DNA from: an uncultured Oscillospiraceae bacterium
GTDB taxonomy: Bacteria; Bacillota; Clostridia; Oscillospirales; Acutalibacteraceae
Assembly (NCBI GenBank): GCA_900540865.1
Contig: UQHH01000005.1
Coordinates: forward strand, 19,048-83,047
Length of the DNA: 64,000 nt
Reading direction: 5' to 3'
Position numbers and translations under genes: made by a program. Below the pieces are notes generated by a model, which was given only the letters and a program-made list of their open reading frames with translations, searched no databases and was not told where the DNA came from. The stretch's first letter is position 1. Each line of letters opens with the position of its first letter. Shown piece by piece: positions 52,273 to 61,300 of this stretch.

Positions 52273-52545
52273 CAAAGGCAGTGAAGGGAAGAAGTAAGCG
52301 TACAGGGACAGCAAAGAGAGGCGGCGGATGGTGTAAGCCGCTGTGTCCTATCGCGGAAATACATCCCGGAGCCGCCGGCTGAACAGCCGCTTACGCGCGC
52401 TTATTAGGCCCGGACGGGTTTCGCCCGTTACAGCGAAAGGGTATGTATTTGCGTACCTGTGAGGCTGTCGCCGTGAGGCGGCGGTAAACTGAGGTGGTAC
52501 CACGGAACTTTCCGTCCTCTGATTTTGCAGGGGACGGTTTTCTTT
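52273..52545 (+). promoter_or_regulatory. Tyrosine T-box riboswitch
   Basis: The leader has a long Stem I with an AAAGAGAGG element at its base. The likely tyrosine specifier codon TAC is at 52360-52362 in GAAATACATCCC. The T-box sequence TGAGGTGGTACCACGG is at 52490-52505. The terminator stem is CCGTCCTC / GGGGACGG, followed by TTTTCTTT. Uncharged tRNA-Tyr should stabilise the antiterminator and turn tyrS on. Confidence 0.95.
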
Positions 52546-52608
52546 ATAGATGCGCCGGCTTCTGCCGTATTTTAAGCTTTATAAAGCGGAAAACAGGAGG
52601 AATTTAAA

Positions 52609-53877
52609 ATGGGCGTATACGACGAACTAAAAGCAAGGGGCATGGTTGCCCAGGTAACGAACGAGGAGCAGGTAAAAGACCTGCTCAACAACCGGCAAAC
52701 GGCGTTTTATATCGGCTTTGACCCGACGGCCGACAGCCTGCACGTCGGGCATTTTGTGCAGATTATGGTTATGGCGCACATGCAGCGCGCGGGCCACACG
52801 CCGATTGCGCTGTTCGGCGGCGGTACAGGTATGATTGGAGACCCCAGCGGCAAGAGCGACATGCGCAGGATGCTCACGAGGGAAGAAATCGACCATAATA
52901 TCGCCTGCTTTAAAAAGCAGATGTCACGCCTTGTCGATTTTTCCGAGGGCAAGGCGCTTATGGTCAACAATGCCGACTGGCTGCTCGATTTGAACTACAT
53001 TGACTTCATCCGCACGATTGGCGTGCATTTCCCCGTCAGCAGAATGCTCGCGGCAGAATGCTACAAGCAGCGCATGGAGCGCGGCGGCCTTACGTTCTTT
53101 GAGCTTAACTACATGCTGATGCAGAGCTACGACTTCTATGTCCTCAACCAGAAATACGGCTGTCAGCTGGAGCTCGGCGGCGACGACCAATGGAGCAATA
53201 TCATCGGCGGCGTGGAGCTCATCCGTAAAATCGCGGCGAAGGAAGCCGAGGAGACGGGCAATCCCATTCCAAAAACGGCGGAATCCTTTGGCATGACGTT
53301 TACGCTCCTTACAACGAGCGAGGGCAAAAAGATGGGTAAGACGGAAAACGGCGCCGTATGGCTCGACCCGGAAAAGACAAGCCCCTACGAGTTTTACCAG
53401 TACTGGCGCAACGTTGCGGACGCGGACGTTATCCGCTGCCTGAAAATCCTGACCTTTGTACCGCTCGACGTAATCGAGGCGCTTTCCAAGCTGGAGGGCA
53501 GCGACATCAACAGGGCAAAGGAGGTTCTCGCGTATGAGGTGACAAAGCTCATCCATGGCGAGGAAGAGGCGCAGAAAGCGCAGGACGCGGCGCGCGCGCT
53601 GTTCGGCGCGGGAAAGAGCGCGCAGGACATGCCCTCCACCGTAATCAGCGAAGCCGACTTTACGGACGGTGCGGTGACGGTAATCGACCTGCTGCTGAAA
53701 ACAAAGCTTACTCCTTCAAAAAGCGAGGCGCGCAGGCTCATTATGCAGGGCGGCGTTGCGGTAGACGATATTAAGGTGGCAAAGCCGGACGAAACGGTCA
53801 CGAAGGCGCAGTTTGAGGAGAAAGGCTATATTGTCATCAAAAAGGGCAAGAAAGCATTCCATAAAGTAAGCATTTAA
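52609..53877 (+). CDS. tyrS: Tyrosyl-tRNA synthetase
   Basis: This 422-residue class I synthetase has the HIGH-type motif SLHVGHFVQ, tyrosine-binding segments (YIGFDPTADS, DDQWSNIIGG), the KMSKS-type loop GKKMGKTENG and a C-terminal S4 RNA-binding domain (TPSKSEARRLIMQGGV). CAGGAGG precedes the ATG. It is controlled by the T-box just upstream. mscL follows after 26 bases and may be read through. Confidence 0.96.
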   Translation: MGVYDELKARGMVAQVTNEEQVKDLLNNRQTAFYIGFDPTADSLHVGHFVQIMVMAHMQRAGHTPIALFGGGTGMIGDPSGKSDMRRMLTREEIDHNIACFKKQMSRLVDFSEGKALMVNNADWLLDLNYIDFIRTIGVHFPVSRMLAAECYKQRMERGGLTFFELNYMLMQSYDFYVLNQKYGCQLELGGDDQWSNIIGGVELIRKIAAKEAEETGNPIPKTAESFGMTFTLLTTSEGKKMGKTENGAVWLDPEKTSPYEFYQYWRNVADADVIRCLKILTFVPLDVIEALSKLEGSDINRAKEVLAYEVTKLIHGEEEAQKAQDAARALFGAGKSAQDMPSTVISEADFTDGAVTVIDLLLKTKLTPSKSEARRLIMQGGVAVDDIKVAKPDETVTKAQFEEKGYIVIKKGKKAFHKVSI

Positions 53878-53903
53878 GACTTGTGAAAAGGGGGAGCGGG
53901 CAT

Positions 53904-54341
53904 ATGAGAAAATTCTTTTCGGAATTCAAGGAATTTATTATGCGCGGCAATGTGATGGACCTTGCGGTCGCGGTCATTATCGGCGCGGCGTTCCAGGCGA
54001 TTATCAGTTCCCTGGTAAACGACGTAATTTCGCCGTTTATCGGATTGTTTGCGAAGATAGACTTCAAGGAATGGGTTTTAGATATTAACGGCGTACAGAT
54101 TCAATACGGCTCGTTTTTGACGGCGCTTATCAACTTCATCATCATGGCGTTTGTCATTTTCCTGTTAATCAAGGGAATCAACAAGGTCATGAGTTTTGGG
54201 AAGAAGCTCAAAAAAGAAGAGGAGCTGCTCTCAGAGCCGGAAACAAAGGACTGCCCCTACTGCCTGACGGAAATCAATATCAAGGCGACGCGCTGCCCAC
54301 ACTGCACTTCGCAGCTTGGGGAAACGGAAGAAGAGAAATAA
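53904..54341 (+). CDS. mscL: Large-conductance mechanosensitive channel with zinc-ribbon tail
   Basis: This 145-residue MscL has two membrane helices and the conserved N-terminal FKEFIMRGNVMDLAVAVIIG. The channel opens under membrane tension to release solutes. The C-terminus carries a CPYC-x13-CPHC zinc-ribbon-like tail, which some clostridial MscL proteins also have. The ATG at 53904 follows GGGGGAG. Confidence 0.93.
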   Translation: MRKFFSEFKEFIMRGNVMDLAVAVIIGAAFQAIISSLVNDVISPFIGLFAKIDFKEWVLDINGVQIQYGSFLTALINFIIMAFVIFLLIKGINKVMSFGKKLKKEEELLSEPETKDCPYCLTEINIKATRCPHCTSQLGETEEEK

Positions 54342-54428
54342 TTTGACGCGGTTACGTCCATAATATAGAAAACGGCGTCGGACAGGTTTGGTTCGATGCG
54401 GCGCTTCGGCGGAAAAGGAGAAAACGGT

Positions 54429-55448
54429 ATGGCTCAAAACAAGGGAATCCTGCAAAAGCTCAAAGACACGTTCGACCAGCGTTCTATTATTGTGGCGTCC
54501 GCGTTTATTATTTTTATCGCAATGCTCGTTATCATGGTGACGTTTGCGGTCAATGTAGGGCCGGCGTTGGCGGCGCGTGAGGCGGGCGCGAGTGCCTCCG
54601 CGGTAACCGCTTCTTCTGGAAACGGGAACAAGGCGTCTTCCGGAGCCTCCGGCGCGGACAAGCTTCCAAGCGGCTTTACCACGGTTTCCGCCGTGCGGGA
54701 AAGCCTGTACAAGGGCCCGCTGATTCTTGTGAACAACGACCATAAATGCGGAATCGACGGGGTAAACCTCGTCGGCATGATGGAAGAATACAACAAAACG
54801 TTCAAGGTAGCCGATTACGAAGTACAGGTGAACAGCGCGATTATGGAAAACATCAATTCCATGTTCGGGGATTTCCACGACCAGTACGGCGACAACGACC
54901 TGCTCGTCAACAGCGCATACCGCAGCCAGGAGGTCCAGCAGACCATTTATGACAATACGCTTGCCTCCAAGGGTGAGGAAGGGCTGCAGTGGGTCGCAAA
55001 GCCGGGCTACAGCGAGCACCAGACGGGCTACGCCTTTGACCTTTCCCTGATGACCCCGGACGGCACGATGTACGATTACGACGGAACGGGTAATTATGTC
55101 TGGATTAACGAAAACTGCTCCCGCTATGGCTTTGTCGTGCGGTACGACGACAATAAAAAAGAAATTACGGGAATAGCGAACGAGCCTTGGCATTTCCGTT
55201 ATGTCGGACAGCAGCACGCGGTCTATATGGTGCAGAACAACCTCTGCCTTGAGGAATATATCGATTTACTCAGGCGCTACTCCGCGGAAAGCCCGCTCCT
55301 GCTCCAAGACCTTTCAATGAATGAATACAAGGTTTATTTTGTAAAGGCGCAGGAGTCCGGCAATACAGAGGTGCCTGTCCCGCAGGACGGCGAATACGAA
55401 ATATCCGGCAACAACGTCGACGGGTATATCGTCACATGGAAATTATAA
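54429..55448 (+). CDS. VanY-type D-Ala-D-Ala carboxypeptidase
   Basis: This 339-residue membrane-anchored peptidase has one N-terminal helix (~26-47), a Ser/Ala/Gly-rich linker, and a VanY/LAS domain with SAYRSQEVQQ, the zinc motif GYSEHQTGYAFDLS and EPWHFRYVG. It trims the terminal D-Ala from peptidoglycan stems outside the membrane. No vanA/B resistance genes are nearby, so a housekeeping wall role is likely. AAGGAG lies 8 bases before the ATG at 54429. Confidence 0.9.
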   Translation: MAQNKGILQKLKDTFDQRSIIVASAFIIFIAMLVIMVTFAVNVGPALAAREAGASASAVTASSGNGNKASSGASGADKLPSGFTTVSAVRESLYKGPLILVNNDHKCGIDGVNLVGMMEEYNKTFKVADYEVQVNSAIMENINSMFGDFHDQYGDNDLLVNSAYRSQEVQQTIYDNTLASKGEEGLQWVAKPGYSEHQTGYAFDLSLMTPDGTMYDYDGTGNYVWINENCSRYGFVVRYDDNKKEITGIANEPWHFRYVGQQHAVYMVQNNLCLEEYIDLLRRYSAESPLLLQDLSMNEYKVYFVKAQESGNTEVPVPQDGEYEISGNNVDGYIVTWKL

Positions 55449-55458
55449 AATGAAAAGC

Positions 55459-55496
55459 AAATGAGGCTGCGCTCTGTGACGCAGCCTCATTTTTCC
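55459..55496. terminator. Terminator between the VanY and small regulator genes
   Basis: A perfect 13-bp stem (AAATGAGGCTGCG / CGCAGCCTCATTT) has an 8-base loop and then T residues. It may serve both convergent genes. Confidence 0.85.
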
Positions 55497-55501
55497 GTCT
55501 G

Positions 55502-55669
55502 TTACTGGGTTTCTTCGATTGTCCCGTGCTCCTCTTCATAGCTTTTGATTGCTTTTTCGATAAAAGAGAGGATTTCGTGGTTTACCGTTTGTTTTTCACG
55601 GTACGACATAACCTTCAGCTTAAAAAGCATGTTGCTGTCGATTGTAATTCTTAAATCTTTGTTCGGCAT
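55502..55669 (-). CDS. Small Arc-type (ribbon-helix-helix) protein
   Basis: This 55-residue protein has the pattern of an Arc/MetJ-type DNA-binding protein. A short beta strand (KDLRITIDS) is followed by two helices (MLFKLKVMSYREKQTVNHEILSFIEKAIKSY). The ATG at 55669 follows AGGAGG at good spacing, under a near-consensus promoter. It may be a repressor or an antitoxin-like protein; no toxin partner is seen. It is divergent from an XRE-type gene. Confidence 0.68.
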   Translation of the reverse strand: MPNKDLRITIDSNMLFKLKVMSYREKQTVNHEILSFIEKAIKSYEEEHGTIEETQ

Positions 55670-55708
55670 ACTGGTTCCTCCTATTAAAGATGTGAAAGGT
55701 ACAAAAAT

Positions 55709-55737
55709 ATTATATATTGGGCATAATACGGTGTCAA
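55709..55737 (-). promoter_or_regulatory. Consensus promoter of the Arc-type gene
   Basis: On the minus strand, perfect TTGACA, a 17-base spacer and perfect TATAAT lie 40 bases before the start codon. Confidence 0.85.
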
Positions 55738-55907
55738 TACAGCTAAAAATAGGCATAAAACAGATTTATATTGAAAAACAACCACATGCGGTTTGTACAA
55801 TAAAATATCAATTGGATATCATGGACGCTTTTTAAAAAAACAAAAGATAATAATTACAAAAAATTTTTTTTACTTATATTTTGCGGAAAAGGAAACAATT
55901 TTATTCA

Positions 55908-55952
55908 TTGACAGCCATATATGGTTTATTTATAATAAAATTAAACCATATA
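55908..55952 (+). promoter_or_regulatory. Consensus promoter with overlapping palindromic operator
   Basis: Perfect TTGACA, a 17-base spacer and TATAAT (55908-55936). A perfect 11-bp inverted repeat, TATATGGTTTA (55918-55928) and TAAACCATATA (55942-55952), covers the spacer and the start of transcription. The XRE regulator it drives begins 60 bases downstream, so autoregulation is likely. Confidence 0.75.
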
Positions 55953-56013
55953 CAGTTGATATTGAGAAAAATTTTATTAAAGCTCAAGCTTTATAAAAGA
56001 AAGCGGTGTTTGT

Positions 56014-56235
56014 ATGATTCAAAATAGACTGAAGGAGCTTCGGAAAGCGCGCGGAAAAACGCAGCTCCAGATTGCGCAGGTGCTCGGCACGACCTACCAA
56101 TATTACAGTACATACGAAAAGGGGCTGCGCGACCTGCCGCTTGAACGGGCAAAAAAGCTCGCGGTCTATTTTAACGTTTCGCTTGATTACCTTTCGGGCT
56201 TATCGGACCGGGTGGAAAAGAGCTGGCTGGAATAG
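56014..56235 (+). CDS. XRE-family (Cro/CI) helix-turn-helix regulator
   Basis: This 73-residue protein is essentially one HTH domain: RLKELRKARGKTQLQIAQVLGTTYQYYSTYEKG, in two consecutive parts, with the usual LPLERAKKLAVYFNVSLDYL end. It lacks a sensor domain. It is expressed from a consensus promoter that contains a palindrome, so it probably represses itself. The ribosome site (AAGCGGTG) is weak. Confidence 0.87.
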   Translation: MIQNRLKELRKARGKTQLQIAQVLGTTYQYYSTYEKGLRDLPLERAKKLAVYFNVSLDYLSGLSDRVEKSWLE

Positions 56236-56252
56236 CAGGTGTAAATAAAGAA

Positions 56253-56282
56253 GGGAGCAGGCAGAATTTTCTGCCTGCTCCC
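56253..56282 (-). terminator. Terminator of glyS
   Basis: A perfect 14-bp stem (GGGAGCAGGCAGAA / TTCTGCCTGCTCCC) with a 2-base loop is followed on the minus strand by TTCTTTATTT. It may also stop the convergent XRE gene. Confidence 0.85.
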
Positions 56283-56300
56283 GTTCATTGGTAAGATTAT

Positions 56301-57674
56301 TTAAAATTCAATTTTTTCAGTTATATAATCGACAAGCTTATCGATTGAAATTCTCTCCTGTGCCATCGTGTCGCGGTCGCGCACGGTTACACAGCCGTCC
56401 TCTACGCTGTCGAAGTCGTAGGTGATGCAAATCGGCGTACCGATTTCATCCTGCCTGCGGTAACGCTTACCGATGGAGCCAGCGTCGTCGTACTCCACCA
56501 TAAAATGTTTTTGAAGCGCCGCGTAAACCTCGCCCGCCTGCTCGGAAAGCTTTTTGGACAGGGGAAGCACCGCCGCCTTGTAGGGCGCGAGCGCCGGGTG
56601 CAGGCGCATGACGACGCGCGTGTCCTTTTCGTCGATGGCTTCTTCGTCATATGCGTCGCACAGGAAAGCAAGCGCAACCCTGTCCGCGCCGAGAGACGGC
56701 TCGATGACATAAGGGACATAGCGGGTGTTGTCCGTCGGGTCAAAGTATTCCAGGCTCTTGCCCGAATGGTTCTGGTGCTGCATCAGGTCGTAGTCCGTGC
56801 GGTCGGCAATGCCCCAAAGCTCGCCCCAGCCGAACGGGAAGAGGAACTCGATGTCGGTCGTTGCCTTGGAATAGAAGGCAAGCTCTTCCTTTGCGTGGTC
56901 GCGCAGGCGCAAATTTTCCTTTTTCAGGCCAAGCGACAGCAGCCAGTTTTCGCAGAAATCCTTCCAGTAATAGAACCAGTCTAAATCACTGCCGGGCTTA
57001 CAGAAAAATTCAAGCTCCATCTGCTCGAATTCCCTTGTGCGGAACACAAAGTTTCCGGGCGTGATTTCGTTACGGAACGATTTGCCAATTTGCGCCACGC
57101 CAAACGGAATTTTCCGGCGGGTGGTGCGCTGTATATTCGCGAAGTTGACGAATATGCCCTGCGCTGTTTCGGGGCGGAGGTAGATTTCGTTCTTCGCGTC
57201 CTCCGTAACGCCCTGGAACGTTTTGAACATCAAATTGAACTTACGGATGTCGGTAAAATTGCTGCCGCCGCATTCGGGGCAGGCTATGCTGTTTTCCCTG
57301 ATAAAATCCGCCATCTGCTCAAAGGTCATATTGTTCGGGTCCGCGCCGAAATCCTCAATGAGTTTGTCGGCCCTGTGGCGCGTTTTGCAGTCCTTGCAGT
57401 CCATCAAAGGGTCTGAAAAGCCCCCCACGTGGCCGGACGCAACCCAAACCTGCGGGTTCATCAGGATTGCGCAGTCGAGCCCTACGTTATAGCGGCTCTC
57501 CTGTACAAATTTTTTGTGCCAGGCTCTTTTGACGTTGTTCTTGAATTCAACGCCGAGCGGGCCGTAATCCCATGTGTTGGAAAGGCCTCCGTAAATCTCG
57601 GAGCCGGAATAAACGTATCCTCTGGTTTTGCAAAGGGAAACGATTTTTTCCATTGTTTTTTTACTGTTGTCCAT
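56301..57674 (-). CDS. glyS: Glycyl-tRNA synthetase (single-chain class II type)
   Basis: This 457-residue alpha2-type class II enzyme (not the bacterial alpha2beta2 GlyQS) starts with YVYSGSEIYGGLSNTWDYGP. It has motif 2 RNEITPGNFVFRTREFEQME, a zinc-site CxxC pair (ACPECGG), and motif 3 EPSLGADRVALAFL, followed by an anticodon-binding domain. AAAGGAA lies about 9 bases before the ATG. It has a clear promoter, and no T-box was found in its short leader. Confidence 0.95.
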   Translation of the reverse strand: MDNSKKTMEKIVSLCKTRGYVYSGSEIYGGLSNTWDYGPLGVEFKNNVKRAWHKKFVQESRYNVGLDCAILMNPQVWVASGHVGGFSDPLMDCKDCKTRHRADKLIEDFGADPNNMTFEQMADFIRENSIACPECGGSNFTDIRKFNLMFKTFQGVTEDAKNEIYLRPETAQGIFVNFANIQRTTRRKIPFGVAQIGKSFRNEITPGNFVFRTREFEQMELEFFCKPGSDLDWFYYWKDFCENWLLSLGLKKENLRLRDHAKEELAFYSKATTDIEFLFPFGWGELWGIADRTDYDLMQHQNHSGKSLEYFDPTDNTRYVPYVIEPSLGADRVALAFLCDAYDEEAIDEKDTRVVMRLHPALAPYKAAVLPLSKKLSEQAGEVYAALQKHFMVEYDDAGSIGKRYRRQDEIGTPICITYDFDSVEDGCVTVRDRDTMAQERISIDKLVDYITEKIEF

Positions 57675-57724
57675 GTTGAAAGGTTCCTTTCAATTGAAAA
57701 AATGTTAAGTAAATATCCTATCCT

Positions 57725-57753
57725 ATATTAATGTTTCAGAGCGTAGATGTCAA
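57725..57753 (-). promoter_or_regulatory. Promoter of glyS
   Basis: On the minus strand, perfect TTGACA, a 17-base spacer and TAATAT lie about 50 bases before the start codon. Confidence 0.7.
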
Positions 57754-57959
57754 GATAAACCGGCAGAGTAAGGCACTGTCTAAGGGGATATAGCATATTT
57801 TACCTGAGTGGAAATATTTGATTTCCAATATTTTTTCTTGTTAATTTTAGATAAATCTAAAAAGAGTTTTTCGGTTGTGTTTTATAATGAAATTTTAGGA
57901 TATTGAAGTCCAATTTGATTTACCTTAAATTTTGACAACAAAATGGATAAATAGTGACA

Positions 57960-57987
57960 TTGACAAAAAATCGGGTTATTGTATCAT
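57960..57987 (+). promoter_or_regulatory. Possible promoter of the phosphatase gene
   Basis: Perfect TTGACA, a 16-base spacer and TATCAT. The 200 AT-rich bases between this site and the glyS promoter hold no gene. Confidence 0.55.
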
Positions 57988-57993
57988 GGTATT

Positions 57994-58395
57994 AGCATGA
58001 AATATTATAGCTGAATATCCTGAGAAATGCCGCTCTTTTTTGTACCAAATGGCAATATTATACATATAAAAGACGTATTTTAAGGATTTTCCGCTGAGTA
58101 TTTTGCGTTGTGTCAGATACCAATTGCAGTCGCGTCGGCTTCCCTTTTCCTGTGTTTAGATGCGCAAGCCGCCGTTTTGTTGAAAACGGCCGTAACATAG
58201 TAAAAAGCCGGCGCGAAATTTTTTTGGTTTGGTGGAAGAAAGCCGTTCGGGTTTTCGCAGCGCTCCCGCTTTGGGAGACGGCAAAAAACAGCAAGGGGGA
58301 CTGCCGGGGCAAGCAAAATGGTACGCCTTAAAAGGCGCAGGCTGATGCGGTGCCTGCAAAAACCGTAAATTTATATGAAAAAGGATATCAGTGAG
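57994..58395 (+). other. Long structured leader of the phosphatase gene
   Basis: About 400 bases without a credible gene. Hairpins include CCGTTTT / AAAACGG (58172-58189). Near 58240-58290 a GCCGT / ACGGC stem encloses CTCCC / GGGAG. CGCCT / AGGCG and GCAGGC / GCCTGC lie close to the start codon. No riboswitch class was recognised; the c-di-GMP-I consensus was looked for and not matched. Confidence 0.45.
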
Positions 58396-61300
58396 ATGTA
58401 TAGAAAGAGAGTAAAGCTGCTTTCGCTGTTCTTATCGCTGCTGATGGTTTTCGGAGCGGTGGCAAGCGTCGCAGCAGCCGGGGACGTCGGCACGCGTGAC
58501 GGTATACAGACCGTCTACTTTAAAGACACGAACTGCTGGCAGGGGAAATTTGCGGACGGTATTTACGCATACCTGTTCAGCTCGACAGGCTCTGACAACA
58601 ACGGCTATCCGGGACAGGCGATGACCTATCTCGGCAGGGACGCGGAGCAAAACCGGATTTATTCCATCGAGGTGGATACCGCGAAATACGACACGATAAA
58701 GTTTACAAACGGAGCGCAGAGCGGCACCGTAAACCGCACGGATAATTATCCAGCCGCCATGACAGAGGATAACAACGGCTACGGCTTTACGGGCAATATG
58801 ACCTCCGGAAACAAATATTTTGAGGTCGCGCAGTGCAGGGCGCAGACAGAGGGGCTCGATAAAACTGAGCCGTCTGAACCGACGAACCCTTCGGAGCCTA
58901 CGAATCCCGACCTTCCTGATACGCTTACTATTTATTTTAAAGATACAAACTGCTGGGGCGACGGCTTTGTAAACGGTATTTACGCATACCTATTCAGCTC
59001 CGCCGGCTCGGACAACAACGTCTATCCCGGTGTAAAAATGCAGTTTATCGGCAGGGACGTCGATAAAAATAAAGTTTATTCTGTTGATGTCGATACTACC
59101 AAATACGACACCATCAAGTTTTCCGACGGCAGCGCCGCCAACAGGCGCACGAACAATTTCCCGGTCGCGCTGTCGGCAGGCAACAACGGCTATCAGTTCA
59201 ACGGACTGATGGACCCTGACGACTCCCGGTATTACGGAGTGGAGCAGGCGAATATCGACACCGACAACCTCATTGTCCGCGATGAAGAGGACGTCACCGT
59301 CTACTTTGCCGATACCGCTTCCTGGGGCCTTCCTTACGCATACGTTTTGTCGGCGGACGACAGCCAGACAAACGGCGACTACCCAGGCGAGCCCATGACC
59401 TACGAGGGCAAGGATGCGCAGGGTGTGGATGTTTACTCTTATACGTTCAATTTCTTTGATTTTGCGAAAATCAAGTTTTCTAACGGCAAGAGCGCTTCTT
59501 CCTCAGACCACAAGCGCACAGGCAACCTGGAGTACCGGACACAGCTCACAGGCGAATTAAACGCTTACCGCCTGACGGGAAACGCCGACCCGGCTAAACC
59601 GAGCAATCTGGAGGCTGAGGCCTGCACGGTCGATACGAAGGCGCTCGACAAATCTGATTTGACGACCGTTTACTTCCGCGACGACCTTCAGTGGGAAGAG
59701 GTATACGCCTACACCTTCAGCAGCGCAAACGGCAATACCTCCAACGGCCCGTATCCCGGACAGAAGATGGAATACGCCGGAAAGGACAAGGCGGGCGCGA
59801 AGTATTATTCCTATACCTTCCCGTCCAAAACGTACGGAACCATCAAATTCTCGGACGGGACTGCGGAAAACAAGCGCACAGACAATATCCTGTACGCGGC
59901 AGACGCGCAAAACGGCAACAATTGCTATTACCTGACCGGGGCGTCCTCCGGCGGCAAGTATGAATTTAAGCCCATACAGGTAGACCCCGCCGGGCTTGAC
60001 GCCACGGAAATGTTCACGGTTTATTACAAGGATACCATCGGCTGGGGCGACCCGTACCTTTATGCGTTTTCCAGCACGGGTGCTGGCGATGACAAAGCCT
60101 ATCCCGGCACGCGCATGACGCTTGAGGGAACCATTGGTAAGACCAAAATCTATTCCTATTCGTTCGATTCCAATAAATACGACCGCATAAAAATAGACGA
60201 CGGAACGATACTCGGCTGTCCTGCCCCGAACAGGCGCACGGCAGATATTGACTTTATCAAGGATTTAGGAGAGAACAACTGCTTCGAGCTGACGGGCAGC
60301 ACAACGGTGACCGCCGGCAAGGAGTATTACGATTACAGGGCAATCTCCATCAATACGGACGAGATTACGCCGTATGAGGGAATCAAGACCGATACAAAGG
60401 TCAAAAACGTCATCTTTATGATTGGCGACGGCTTCGGCGAAAAACACGCGCAGGCCGGCGAGCTCTACAAGGGCGGCAAGCTCGTGTTCCGCACGGGCGA
60501 GGAAAACGGCTGGTACCGCAACTGGCAGACGACGCACGACGCGGACTACCCGAAATTTACGGACAGCGCGGCAGCCGCGACGGCGCTTGCCACCGGCGTT
60601 AAGGTACACGACAGCGTCGTTGGTATTTCACCCGAGGGCAAATGGGTGGAGAACCTGACCGAATTTTCCAAGGCGAGGGGCCTCAAGACGGGCATCGTTG
60701 TCACGCAGGTGCTTCCGCACGCAACGCCTGCTGGCTTTACGGCGCACGTCGATTCCAGGCATTCCTACGATGAAATCGCGACGCAGCAGATTAAGCAGAA
60801 CATCGATTTGATGTTCGGCGGCGGCTCAACCTATTTCAACGCAAGGAAGAGCCTGATGAACGACCTCGGCTATTCATATACCACGAATTTCTCCGACATA
60901 TCAAACGTGCCTGCTGACCAGAAGCTCATCGGCGCGTTCAAGGATTCCTATATCAAGCATTCCGACGCGAACCTCCCAATGCTTGCCGATACCACCAAGG
61001 CGGCGCTCGAACGCCTGACAAACGACGACGGTTTCTTTGTCATGATAGAGGGCTCCGATATTGACGCGTACGCGCATAACAGCAACATGGCGGATATGCT
61101 CGATGAAATCATCGTATTCGACAACGCGGTAAAGGCTGCGCAGGAATATGTTGATACGCATCCCGACACGCTCCTGATTGTTACAGCCGACCATGAAACA
61201 GGCGGGCTGGACCTATCCGGCGTAACAGACAAATCGCAGCTAGTGAACAGCCTCTTTAAGTCCGGCGGCACGCATACGGGGCAATCCGTTCCGGTTTATG

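Noticed and set aside
54429..55448. A vancomycin-resistance determinant
   Set aside because: The VanY-type peptidase is alone: no vanH, vanA/B, vanX or two-component genes are nearby, and such peptidases are common housekeeping enzymes.
57675..57760. A glycine T-box or glycine riboswitch before glyS
   Set aside because: The leader is only about 50 bases and contains no TGGTACCACGG-type sequence or glycine aptamer.
58058..58359. Several 60-84-codon minus-strand frames upstream of the phosphatase
   Set aside because: They overlap each other and the predicted leader structure, and lack ribosome sites and recognisable domains.
57994..58395. A c-di-GMP riboswitch upstream of the phosphatase
   Set aside because: The GGGCAAAC, GACGCAAAGCC and GGUAGC elements of the type I consensus were not found in the right order.
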